DNA of 64,000 bases from Chiridota heheva. Its lineage: Eukaryota > Echinodermata > Holothuroidea > Apodida > Chiridotidae. The notes below the pieces were generated by a model. That model saw only the letters and a list, made by a program, of their open reading frames with translations. It made no database searches and was not told where the DNA came from. The stretch covers positions 718,501-782,500 of the forward strand of contig JAIGNY010000597.1 of assembly GCA_020152595.1 (NCBI GenBank), written 5' to 3'. Positions 29,501 to 39,308 of the stretch are shown in pieces. Position numbers and translations under genes: made by a program. Position 1 is the stretch's first letter. Each line of letters begins with the position of its first letter.

Positions 29501-32500
29501 TTCATTGCTTGGGCATGATTGGTCAACACATCTTGGACTATTCCATTCTTAAATGTATTCCATTTGTGTTTCTTGCGAAAGTTATCCCAAAGATCTTGGT
29601 TGCAAGGATATGTTGGAATCATCCCTTGCACTTTTTCATAGGTCTGCTCATCTGCATACTCCTTGAACTTTGACATTGATACCCGTATAACTTCACAACC
29701 TAAACTTAACAGTGACAGTCGGGGCATTTCCCCTTTGATTTTCTGCAAGCCCTGGAAGTAAGATAAAACAAACAATGTAAAAAAGCATAACAAATGAAGA
29801 AATGGTGACATGCCTGCACATAATACAGTGTTGTTGTACAATTGTGCATAGAAGTTAATTGAGGCAGGCCATGAGTGGATTAAATTCCCCACATTAAATG
29901 AAGGGCACATGCATGAACTATTGCATTTTGTCATCCAGATTTAAGAAAGATGTCAAGTGGGCTTCCTTTGCCTCGAAACAATCGGTCGGTCATTCCAGGG
30001 TACAGTTGCAACAGTCCCTATTCTAAGTTAAATAATATGAAGAAAAAACATTGTAAATTGTGAGGGCACCCTTGTGGTTGTTCACCCTTGAATCAGGCCC
30101 TGACACTGTGTACCTATTTGGGAAAGTGCCATAGTGCTCTCCATGCATCCATGTACAAATAAACTGCAGTAATAATTATTGCTTATTGATTATTGGAATG
30201 ACCACAGAATATGAAAGGAAAAAAAAGTATATTAGTAATGGATACTTACAAAACATTCGCCTGGTCCCAAACTGTCCACTTTTATGTATACCCCAGCTTC
30301 AACACCAGGTCCCTTCATGGTTTGCATGCCCATAGTTAAATGATGTGGGAGTTGTGTGGTAAGAACCGAATCAGTGGACCTTGCGTGCATGGGCTGTTTC
30401 TCTGGTTTTGTAGAAAGTTCAGGGAAATGCTTATCATCAGCTTTGGTGGCAGATGACCTTGTTCTGATGTTTGCACTCTTGCTCCTACATTTTGTTATTT
30501 CCCGTTCCTGTTCATGGAAGCGATTGGTTATTTGTCCTGGTAGGAGATAAGGTTTGAGAAATAAACTATTCCAACAGTGTAATGCACTTACAAAAATATT
30601 TCATGAGGAAAGTTTGTGCCTAGCACTCGCCCAGTGCTGTAGTCATGGCGAAAGTGGAGCAAGATCACCCACCACCCTTTTACAGCCTTCAGGACCTTCC
30701 TGCCCCTTCCCCTGATTGGACTGTTAAAAATGTTAACTTAACCAGTAAAGTAAAACAATTATTATTAGGGGATCTTTCTAATGTAAATCTATAGGTTGTA
30801 GTAGCAGGTAGCCAGCAATCCAAAATGTAGACCTTGCCCCCCCCCCCTTCCCCTCCCCCAACTCACACACATGCACACACAAACAATGTGATGGTGCCCC
30901 TTTTTTTGAAAAGCCTAAAACAATTTGACATACCTGTAGTTTTTGGTCTTTCTGGCAAGCTGGTTGGTATCATCCAAGGAAACTGACTCTGATATCCCTC
31001 AGGGAGGAGACTTAGGGGGTAGTCTCCCCTCAGTAGGTCAGAGGCGCTTCTTTCTCGTAGTTTTTTTGCTCTGCTAGTCACAGCTTTATACGCTTTTAAT
31101 TTGGACGTGTACAGTTCGGCAAGATCTACCAGTTTCAAAACATCGCATCGACCCTTAGAAAGAAAAAAGTAACTTTTATTGAATCAAAATATCTCCTTCG
31201 TTCCAATCTATAAGTGGTAGTTATTTGAAAATTGAGTCCAGATGCACACATTTTAGAAACAAATATATGATATATCTAGCCAGACCAAATGTGTCATTCG
31301 TCATTACACAAATGAGTGGAATCATTGGTTTGCCTGTGTGGGTGGCTAGCTCTAATTCTGTTCACATTTTTAAAGTCAACATTGATAAGTTCTTTACTAA
31401 CCCTGGACGTCTTTGATATCGTGTGTTTTTTTTGCGTGGTGAACCCATACTAACACCTTTTTATGGGGTGACCAACCCTTCTTAGCTCGTCATCTTATGT
31501 TATTCCAAAATTGCGCTGGAATGGAAACAGATTAATTCGCATCTTGCTACTAGTGCTTAATAATTCTGAAGTAAATTTTTCTCAATATTGGTCATCTCTT
31601 TCCCAACCTTTGCACCTTAATTATTTGACACCTCTTGTCACGTTTGACTCAGACTGTCGTGGTGCCGTTAAACCTCATAAACCCAATATTGGTGGTGACC
31701 AAGTTCAAGCATTGTAGAATGGATTTACAATGGACAGTCATTACACGCGTGTTTCAGTCTTTTTTTTTCATTCTTGCTTCAAAAAATTAATCACACAAAA
31801 AAGAATCTCACTTAAAACAATGTTTGATTTACGAACAATTCATCTGCTCATAAATATTACTAACTTTAGAAACGAACAGTAGCCAATCATCTTCTCGCGC
31901 GTCTTTAACTACCACTGAATCATGGTTGTACTCCTCAAGGCGCCCCATGTCGCTCACCTCCTGAAGATGCTCTGAGGGCCATGTCGAGAACAGGTTTAGA
32001 GTTCTGTCATCGAGAGTAAATTAAAAGATATGTTGAATGATCAGAAATGTCTATCAAATAAAAGAAAGGTATACTGAGAAATAGCGTGATGCCGCAAAGC
32101 TTCAGCAAATGCATTTATATAGAGCAAGAAACACACCTCATATTTGTATTGTCAGAAATCTGCTCCAAAGGAATGACGTCATACCAGCTCCCTGGTTTCA
32201 TAGTTCTGATATGAGTATCAAAAAGAAAGAAGTGACAGTGATGAAGAAAGGAACATCATTCGGGGTAATATGTTTGACTTCAAGAGAATGTTCTCGTCCC
32301 CAAACACATGATTATTTAACCGGAAGCAATCACCTGCCCGAAACAATAATGCCCCAGGCTGATCATCTATGTGTTCTTTCACATAAAGCAGTATGTGCAT
32401 AGGGATCTTTGGTATCATACAAATATGAGTATCAAAATTAATACCTTGAGGTGTGTTTGTTGCTCTATATAAATGCATTTGTTTCATAGTTCTGAAACAT

Positions 32501-35500
32501 TCCTCAAAATTATATTGCATATCAATTATCGTACCTTGAGGCTTACATAATCCATCATTCAGTTTAGGATTCACCCCTGGTTAATCTATTACCTGAAAAA
32601 ATCATGACGATATTGAAAATCCTGATGAATGTGAGCATCCAGACCGTTTTCGAAAAAGTCATCTGCGTCAACCACTAAAAGCTCAGTTTCTTCGATGCAC
32701 ATGATGGTGGCCTTTCTTTTTACATCTTTCAGAAGAGCGATCTCCTGTTAACAAAGTAGATGAACCAATTAAATTGTATGTGCTTGAATTGCAGGGACAG
32801 ATCCATGAAATTAAAGAGGGCCGGGGCTGGAGGAGATAAGCATTTAAATATATTGACTGATTGGTCACACTGACAGAAACGAACTGTTTAAGTCGGTCAC
32901 AGCCGGTGTATGAACATATGCCTCAATAGTCTCCCTCCTCCAAACACAACACCCAGTGACGTAGCTAGACTTTTTTGCAGAGAGGAAAAAACCATGAAAA
33001 ATATCCGAATCCAAGCTAATCCCTCCCACACCCCATTTCTCCCCCCTCCCACCCCCCCCATACCCAAAAAAAAAAGTTTTAAGGTAAAACTTTGGGAATT
33101 TTGAGGAAATAGTGGGGAATTTTAAAGATATAGGGGCCTATTTTGGAAATTTTGAGGTAGGTTATTTTGAGAAAGCCTTCGGAAATTTTAGGGAAAATGT
33201 TGCATATTTTGAGGAAAAACCTCGAAACTTTTGAGGAGATAGTGAAATATTTTGAAAAAAAACTTTATAAATTTTAGGGATAATATCGCATATTTTGAGA
33301 AAAAACTTTTGGAATTTTCAGGAATAGGGGCCTACGTCGGACATTTTGAGTACAAATTACGAAGTCTTGAGAAAAATGTCGCATTCTTTTAGGAAAAACT
33401 TTTAAGGCTACGCCACTGACCACACCCACATAGGCCATGCTTTCTTGCCAATGCACCGCGCCTGAGATGCGCAAAAAAATGATACAAAAACAAATTGGGC
33501 ATATTTTGTTGTAGAAACTGGGCATGCTTTGGGTTTTGTATGTGTAAGTATACGGTGCAAGTGATAGATAAATTAAAATATCAATGGTCAGTTTTGATAA
33601 GAGGAACAATAAGAGTGTCACGGCCAAGGATTCTGGAGTACGTTTATTTGGCACTCCCTGCATGGGGGATACCAAAGATCCCTATGCACATACTGCTTTA
33701 TGTGAAAGAACACATAGATGATCAGCCTGGGGCATTATTGTTTCGGGCAGGTGATTGCTTCCGGTTAAATAATCATGTGTTTGGGGACGAGAACATTCTC
33801 TTGAAGTCAAACATATTACCCCGAATGATGTTCCTTTCTTCATCACTGTCACTTCTTTCTTTGTGAAAACGCTCTCCTCGTCCTCGTCCAAGGTGACGCA
33901 ACATGTACCAGAGAAAATGAAGTAAAAAGAGTAGCCGATGTGACCTTTTCTGACCACCACACGACGCCGACCGTACCTGGAAGATTCAATGAGAGGGAAA
34001 AGTGTATCCTTTTTTCTTTCAATGAAACATGATGCAGTCAGTATAGGCAATATTGGGCGTATAGGTGGGTAGCAAAGAGTGAAATCCACCCCACCCCTCC
34101 CCCCCCCCCTCCTTGTCGCAATATGCACTATTTCCACCCAATCACACTTTTTCTGTATTATGCCAACCCCCTCCTCCCCCTCTTCAATTAATTTGAAAAC
34201 CACTGTCTGATTGTAAAACTCTTTTTCTTGATAATACATTGCTAAAGAAAGTATCTCTTACCAATCCTTTGGATTTGTTACGATTAAATTAGTGCCATGT
34301 TCTTATCAGGTTATCGTGTTCCATGTAGAGGAATAGGAGTAAAATGTATCTTCACAGAGTATTCAACGAAACACATTTCTAATGGAAAAATATGATTAAA
34401 CCGTACTTCTGATAGCGGACCACTTTACATATGAGGTCCTGAGTTGCTCTTGTGTATTTCCGGAAGCTGTGAAGACCCCTCATTAAGTTGCCGACCTGAC
34501 GAATATCTTCCTTCGTCCTATCCTCGGGTCTTTTTTCCAGAATGTGTATGGCTTTCTTCGGTAGCGTAAACTAACAGGGAAACAAATGATAAGTGTTTGA
34601 GAGAATTCGAATTTGGTGGTCGGAAATGTCTCTCTCTTAAATACAGGACGAAAGGACAAACAAAACTGTGAAGAAACTACTTTGATATCTGGTTTCGTAG
34701 GCTATACTAGTATGGCTTACAGGCTGACAGGAGAAGTCGCCAATGGAAGTATAATGAACATCCTTTGTCATGGAAGGCTCGCCATATACGGACAAGGGGA
34801 ACCACCACCCCCTCCAAAAATCTATCGCATTTTTTTGTACTAAATGATACAAGCATGCTTAAAATGAAAAGGATGTTCAATTTACTCCCAAGTTTCGCCA
34901 TTAAAGAAAAACAAAACCAAATAGGAATGACAGAATACAAGAAGACTAAAAGAAGAAGAGGAATGATCTTTTATCACATTGGCTTTCAATTACGACCAAC
35001 GTTTCGTCTGTGTTATTGAAACATTGTATATCAGTAGCTCTCCCTTTTATATATACCTTACAGGGTCATTATGTCATATAAAATCCATTTGTCCGCTGAA
35101 CATTCCCTTTTCAATCCTCCTCCCTTCTACCCTTACCTCACATTTGGCTTTGAAGTCACCAGCATGAAATGTTATGGCTTCTTTCGATTTATCTGCGTTC
35201 TCCTGCATGTATACAATATTATGCGATTCTTGGAGTTTGTTGACCATGTCGGTCATGCCCCCTCCAAACGCCCCTTTTCCTGCCTCGGTGGCGTACTGAT
35301 TGAGATTAATTTGCACTCTGCACATGAAACGAACACGTGACGCTGCTCGTCGAAACCGAGCCAGTGGCTGAGGAAAAATTTGAAATAAATTAGTTTTAGG
35401 CAATTTGGTAAATAACAAAAGTTTACGATTTTGTCACTTTCATGAGGGATTACATCAGTGGCGTAGTCTGCCTGCGTCGTAAAGGTGGGGTCCATCCGAT

Positions 35501-38500
35501 ACTTTGGTGCCATTGTCCAAAAAGTGAGGGACCATTAACGTAAGTGGGGGCCCATTAACGTAAGTGGGGCTCCATTATTCCCCCTTCCAACCCTCACCTC
35601 CACGTAGCTACGTTACTGATTGTCAGTCGGGAAATGTGGTTGGTCAAATTTGCAAACTCGGTCACGGTGATAATATTGCTGTAGATCCGCGCCTCTCGTT
35701 CAGTCGTTCCGCGTTTTTAAGACGTGTTAATTCTATTACAAAGTATATACTAACGCTCGATGCATGTCTGGATGAAAGCAAACATTTCTCACCGTTAACT
35801 GGAGATTTTCGTTTTCATCTTCCTCCTCTTTTTTCTGCAAAATTTAAAAGTAGAACAAAATATGAGTGGGAATTAAGTCCTGTGAATTTCGTATTCATCT
35901 CATTCGACAACAGATCTATCACCACGAGTACAAAAACAGGGATATATAGAGTAGAAGGAAAAAGGGCGATTTGAAGAGGGTGACTGAAATTGAGCGAATA
36001 TTGGAGTATTTAGGCTTACCGAGTTTTCCAGACAGCCAGACATGTAGTCTAGAGGATTTACGGGGAAAGTTTTAACTGTTTAATAAGAGATTTGATTGCT
36101 TTCATGTTGAAGGAAGTTAAACTAGCTCAAAAGTGTATTACTCATTTATACATTCGTTTATTTGTTCAAATTACAGAAAGGTTTCGAGAAGGCCTATTCT
36201 GGCGACACTTTTATTTCAATTTTTGATGAGTGACTGATAGAAAGTCATATTCATAGGCCCGTGGGGAGGGGATGCGATGGTTGCACCCCCTCAACAGACC
36301 GCTAAGGTACACAGAGTTTGACAAATGGCATATACTTCCCTAAAATTTATGTGAAATTGGAAAATTATCTGTGGAAACGCACTCCCCATGTAAAATCCTG
36401 GCTACGCGCCTGATGTATTAATCAGATACGTGACCACGGTGGATGAATGGGGGTTGTTAGATACACCACTTTTGAAGTTATCCAGGTACCCTGGACTCCT
36501 TTCTATACTACTTTTTGGACGCTGCTTATTTCGCTGGTATCAATGCAACCGTACCAGCAGACCAGACAACTCACAAGCTTCACCAAACTCAAGATGATAA
36601 TATCCGGAGTTTCCAGTTTCAGTTCGCAGTTTCTAATCATTTATAACTCTTTGTTATAAAGGGTATATCACTTTGTTCTCTTTCTTCATGGGCGTGTCTA
36701 GCTTTTTGTTTCTAAAGGGGCTTACCCCCTCCCCTTTATCTCCTCCCACCAACGAAAAAACAAACAATAAGGGTCGGTTTCAGATTGGGGTGGACAGAGA
36801 CGTAGGAAGTTTGGGACCCTCACCACCCCCATTCCCAAAAAGGGCTTCTATTTCCCTGTTGCATGCATGCTTTATTATGACGGTGAAATTAGTAACATCA
36901 AATTGAACGAAATTGCGTAAAGTTGTTAGGAATTTTGTTCGAGTTTGGCAACAGTATCTGAAAATGTTTCGAATTTGACGGTGCTTTCCCGGAAAGTGCA
37001 GAATTTTGTTTAATGTTTTTCTTTGAAAATGCGCGCATGGCCTTGATATTATAAGAACTTCACCTCCCTATCTAAAGCTTTTTGGCTCTATGTTGTAGAT
37101 TGTGGTCCAAACTTGAAAGTTTTGATCCAAGATTTCCTTCAGATTTATGAAAATTTCGCTTGAAGTTGAAGAAAATTTCCTGAAAATGAAGAAAATTTCC
37201 TGAAAATGAAAAAAAATTCCTGAAAATGAAGAAAACTTTCTAAAAATTGAAGGAGAATTTCCCAAAAATTTCCCAGTTAGCGCGGGCGAAAAGGTAAAGA
37301 CCTATTTCAAAATTGTATTGCTAGATTGCTTTGAAATTATTGTGGAGTGGGGACCATGCGCGCATGTCCCTGATATTATAAGAACAATCACCTCCTTATC
37401 TAAAGCTTTTTGGTTCTAAGTTGTAGATTGCGATCCAAACTTAAAAGTTTTGGTCCAAAATTGAAGATTTTTGATAAAAACCTAAAGATTTTTTTTTCCA
37501 GATTTTTGGGTCAACTTTAAAATTTTAGCGCCAAAATGGAAGATGTTTGGTCCAAAATGGATAAGTTTTGGTGCAAACTATAAAAGTTTTGGTCCAAAAT
37601 TAACGATAACAAAAAATTCCATTTTCTGTTTTTTACACACTTGCAGCTGATTTTCATGCACTGAGTTAATCATATTTAGGACTTTGACAAAATTTTGGGG
37701 GCTATGATATTTTTAGGGGGATAAGCGCCCAATAGCCCCCCTAGACACCCCACTGCTATCCATACAAAAATTTAATTGCCACGACAGCCCTTTTTTAAAG
37801 GGTGTTCTTGTTATATGTATACTTTTTTCTATAGAACCTCGTAAATTCTTCAACCAATTTAAGTTCAGAAACCTCCAGGCTCTAATATAGGGGTAAACCA
37901 GCAGGATACGCGGACCCTCCCTCCCCCTCCCCCTTCCTTGCCCATGCACAAATCGTGTAAGATAACCCCATCCACTTCAGTAAAATCCTGGCATCATCCT
38001 GCCCCATACATAAAACTGGGATGAAAAGGGTTGGGTGAACCAGACTTCCTTAGCCATTTAGTGGATCATAGGAATCTATTGTGGTTGCTAAGCAGTAGCC
38101 TACAAAGGGACCTGCAGGCCGAACCACCAGCAATCGATGAGGATTATCTGATTAGCACAAAATCAATTACATAATGCTGTTTAGTCAACCACGTTTTTTA
38201 GATATTTTACTTCACCTTGTTCAAGGTTCTATAGAGGTTGCGCCTATGCAAGCAAACAAGCCCACGGCAAACACTTGAAGTAATTGTATTAACGTGGAGT
38301 GTGCAGTCTTTGGCCACGTTAAGCTTGTTAAGTTGTATATCATGCAAATCATATTAACATAGGAAATGTCAGAATGTTTGTCTTCCTTGTTTTGTATCAG
38401 TGTTCTCCTTAAGGGGACGAAAAGGGTACAGTCCAACCTCATTTGCTTTTGTATTAAGGGATAAAAAGGGTACTGTAATTAAGGAGGTACCACTAATTAA

Positions 38501-39308
38501 TAGATTTTAAAGCAATTTGCCTCTACACGCCCATGATATACCTTTAAATGTCTATGGACAGATAGCAACAGTTTGAGCTCAGTTCGAAGAAATTATGCTG
38601 AATAGCAAAATGTTTCATCAAAATCGCTTAACAAGTGAGCATTTACTGCAGGCGTGACAGTCATAATAAACTATGCAAATTTCCATTAACATTTTGTGAC
38701 ATCACAAAAAGAAACCTATGAATTCATTTTGGGGACCGTGAACAGGCAGCTATATAAGGCAAACCCTATCATTTTCAGAAATACCTTGCAATAGGCTAAT
38801 GGGTATATATACGTACACTTAATTCTCTGTCTAACAAAGATGTAATTGCTTCTTCACTTCCAACGAATATACCAGTGCCTTCAAATGCACGTTTTATTTC
38901 ATTTCCCTCAATCTCATCCTCTCCATTGTTTTCTTCAGTTTCATCTTCATGTATTAAATTCCGAGTCTCATTAACTGCATCTTTATCATCCAATGCATTA
39001 ACGAGATTGCAGTTATCTTCATGTAACGTATTCTTCTCCTCATCTCCTTCAGTTTCCTCTGAGCAAATAACTAAATCTGCCTGAAATTTATCATGATCTT
39101 TCTTTGTTGGTTGGTGAAAATCAATTTGGTTCTTATCATCTCGCCTTTCCGTAATATAAAGTTCTTTTATCCGAGAGTCTGCAATGAAAACATTCTTATT
39201 TTCTCCTGTTACTGACTCTTCTCCACGTTCCATGTTATCATTGTAATGTTTAGCAGAACTAAGATACTCTGGTGGTCTTGTGTTGCTTTCGAGATCTTCT
39301 ACTTCCAT
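26286..39308 (-). CDS. CNBD2: CNBD2-like cyclic nucleotide-binding protein, multi-exon
   Basis: Exons in transcript order: alternative first exon 39308-38817 (or 44908-44744), then A 35367-35137, B 34570-34407, C 33976-33820, D 32744-32593, E 32003-31865, F 31153-30934, G 30536-30250, H 29751-29322 and last 26575-26286. Phases agree throughout: 853 residues with the acidic first exon, 744 with the other; human CNBD2 has 576. Exons B-D make the cyclic nucleotide-binding fold: VVRYQKYGRRRVVVRKG, GYSFYFIFSGTCCVTLDEDE, then the phosphate-binding cassette FGEIALLKDVKRKATI with both the ribose-contacting Glu and phosphate-contacting Arg. ETELLVVDADDFFENGLDA follows, close to human EETEFLVVDREDFFANKLD. 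Exon E (NLFSTWPSEHL) and exons G-H (VYIKVDSLGPGECF, LLSLGCEVIRV) match the human second half, a degenerate second fold. The mouse orthologue binds cAMP and is needed for sperm flagellar function. Identified from remembered sequence. Confidence 0.92.
26576..29307 (-). other. CNBD2-like last intron or 3' flank
   Basis: About 2.7 kb with a G12 tract near 26950, a long palindrome (27742-27897) and otherwise AT-rich sequence. Frames such as the one ending near 28072 on the - strand have no splice-phase match to exon H. Confidence 0.65.
27742..27897. repeat. 156-bp near-perfect palindrome (fold-back element)
   Basis: The arms run from TCATGACAGTGTAAATGCCC inward to TGACGTCATGAAGAAGCAG and mirror back after about 10 central bases. 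Each arm has a CRE-like TGACGTCA. The arms differ at only a few positions. Size and structure suggest a hairpin-type MITE; no target duplication identified. Confidence 0.88.
29308..29751 (-). CDS. CNBD2: CNBD2-like exon H, with stop if not spliced further
   Basis: Acceptor CTTACTTCCAG. Encodes GLQKIKGEMPRLSLLSLGCE, VIRVSMSKFKEYADEQTYEK and DLWDNFRKKHKWNTFKNGIV, matching human LILMSLGNELIRIRKEIF and QNSWNIFRKDLLQLL. Read through, it ends KKNKGNEK at TAA 29310-29308. A donor AAAG|GTAATG just before the stop (exon end 29322, phase 1) allows splicing to the 26575 exon instead. Confidence 0.9.
   Translation of the reverse strand, partial: GLQKIKGEMPRLSLLSLGCEVIRVSMSKFKEYADEQTYEKVQGMIPTYPCNQDLWDNFRKKHKWNTFKNGIVQDVLTNHAQAMKPNTFARDLRSKSAMASVQHGVSLSRRNNETVKNLKSSGMSKISYNAEGWVNNAIHKKNKGNEK
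30250..30536 (-). CDS. CNBD2: CNBD2-like exon G
   Basis: Acceptor CTTATCTCCTACCAG, donor TTTT|GTAAGT. The first half is a disordered, basic linker (ITKCRSKSANIRTRSSATKA). The end, GVYIKVDSLGPGECF, matches human GAYVKVHTVEQGEIL, the start of the degenerate second binding-like fold. Leaves in phase 0. Confidence 0.88.
30934..31153 (-). CDS. CNBD2: CNBD2-like exon F
   Basis: Acceptor TTTCTTTCTAAG, donor CAG|GTATGT. Starts GRCDVLKLVDLAELYTSKLK (human GSCEVLRLLDL) and ends RPKTT. The remainder is basic and little conserved. Leaves in phase 1. Confidence 0.88.
31225..31690 (+). mobile_element. LINE 3' end (CR1/L2-like tail) in CNBD2 intron
   Basis: The + strand reads GLPVWVASSNSVHIFKVNID then KFFTNPGRL and a stop, the WNxLPxxVVxASSxxxFKxxLD tail of non-RNase H LINEs with the Trp lost. 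The 3' UTR ends GTCGTGGTGCCGTTAAACCT. It is antisense to CNBD2, between exons F and E. Confidence 0.75.
31865..32003 (-). CDS. CNBD2: CNBD2-like exon E
   Basis: Acceptor CTCGATGACAG, donor AAA|GTTAGT. Encodes TLNLFSTWPSEHLQEVSDMG, RLEEYNHDSVVVKDAREDDW and LLFVSK, matching human MELFASWSDEKL and FIMFISKG. Leaves in phase 0. Confidence 0.88.
32107..32482. repeat. Rearranged segment with nested inverted repeats
   Basis: Outer arms CAAATGCATTTATATAGAGC (plus AA, then AAACACACCTCA) at about 32107-32141 and their complement at about 32449-32482 enclose the second copy of the 195-bp duplication. ATGAGTATCAAAA occurs on both sides of that copy (about 32211 and 32425), and GTTTCATAGTTCTGA occurs at about 32198 and 32484. 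Confidence 0.75.
32222..32416. repeat. Inverted duplicate of CNBD2 exon C 3' end and donor
   Basis: 195 bp that read on the + strand as the transcript sense of exon C: the coding for KKEVTVMKKGTSFG, the donor GGG|GTAATA, then the following intron. By eye it is identical at all positions to the reverse complement of 33668-33862, without gaps. In the CNBD2 transcript it is antisense to exon C. It has no upstream half-exon and is not itself a usable exon. Confidence 0.92.
32593..32744 (-). CDS. CNBD2: CNBD2-like exon D (phosphate-binding cassette)
   Basis: Acceptor TTTGTTAACAG, donor CAG|GTAATA. Encodes EIALLKDVKRKATIMCIEET, ELLVVDADDFFENGLDAHIH and QDFQYRHDFF. The Glu and Arg expected to hold cAMP are both present. 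Leaves in phase 2. Confidence 0.95.
32954..33418. mobile_element. hAT-like non-autonomous element with degenerate internal repeats
   Basis: 465 bp with ends CAGTGACGTAGCTAGAC and GGCTACGCCACTG (inverted, few mismatches). Flanks ACAACACC and ACCACACC form an 8-bp duplication with one difference. The interior is a run of decayed units of the type TTTGAGGAAAAACTTTTGGAA. No transposase frame. It lies in the CNBD2 intron between exons D and C. Confidence 0.7.
33668..33862. repeat. Original copy of the 195-bp inverted duplication
   Basis: Covers the last 43 nt of CNBD2 exon C, its splice donor and 152 nt of intron. Its inverted twin is at 32222-32416, 1.25 kb away in the same intron. Similarity stops abruptly at both edges (GATACC at 33668-33673, TCTTT at 33862). 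Confidence 0.92.
33820..33976 (-). CDS. CNBD2: CNBD2-like exon C (binding-fold beta strands)
   Basis: Acceptor AATCTTCCAG, donor GGG|GTAATA. Encodes YGRRRVVVRKGHIGYSFYFI, FSGTCCVTLDEDEESVF and TKKEVTVMKKGTSFG. Ends in phase 0 at the Gly of the FGE motif. The last 43 nt and the donor lie inside the 195-bp inverted duplication. Confidence 0.95.
34407..34570 (-). CDS. CNBD2: CNBD2-like exon B
   Basis: Acceptor TTTCCCTGTTAG, donor AA|GTACGG. Encodes FTLPKKAIHILEKRPEDRTK and MRGLHSFRKYTRATQDLICK, ending VVRYQ. Matches human [20 protein letters not shown] and [20 protein letters not shown]. Leaves in phase 2; the next exon starts with the same GTACGG string, so the junction was fixed by similarity (KYGRRR). 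Confidence 0.92.
35137..35367 (-). CDS. CNBD2: CNBD2-like exon A
   Basis: Acceptor TTTTTCCTCAG, donor GAG|GTAAGG, 77 codons, phase 0 at both ends. Starts PLARFRRAASRVRFMCRVQI and includes ITFHAGDFKAKCE. The FRRAASRVRFMCR segment corresponds to the basic helix before the human domain (VCKMFRQGLRGFRE). Confidence 0.85.
35458..35617. mobile_element. Possible small CGTAGC-ended TIR element
   Basis: CAGTGGCGTAGTCTGCC on the left and GTAGCTACGTTACTG on the right are inverted matches of the same end type as 32954-33418. It includes a short tandem ATTAACGTAAGTGGGG. No clear target duplication, so the edges are uncertain. Confidence 0.45.
35618..38816 (-). other. CNBD2-like first intron region
   Basis: No supported exon. 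The + strand frame 35564-35974 (136 residues) has no recognisable domain. 37028-37450 contains a duplicated block: GATATTATAAGAAC and CTAAAGCTTTTTGG recur about 329 bases apart, with low-complexity AAAATTTCCTGAAAATGAAG between. 37695-37757 is the inverted mate of 3762-3816. Confidence 0.6.
38817..39308 (-). CDS. Candidate acidic first coding exon of the CNBD2-like gene
   Basis: A 164-codon frame from ATG 39308 (context AAAATGG) with an in-frame TAA shortly upstream, so this would be a true N-terminus. The product is strongly acidic and disordered (EENNGEDEIEGNEIKRAFEG), with no domain. A GTACGT donor directly after DRELS ends it in phase 0, exactly the phase exon A needs. A frame this long is unusual in this AT-rich DNA. 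Linkage to exon A is inferred; it could be a separate gene. Confidence 0.5.

Noticed and set aside
32109-32402. 97-codon + strand frame with KKEVTVMKKGTSFG as a second gene copy
   Set aside because: Only the duplicated exon end and intron are present, in inverted orientation; no upstream half of the domain.
33682-34239. 185-codon - strand frame taken as one exon
   Set aside because: It runs through the true exon C (33976-33820) into intron on both sides; splice sites and similarity define the shorter exon.
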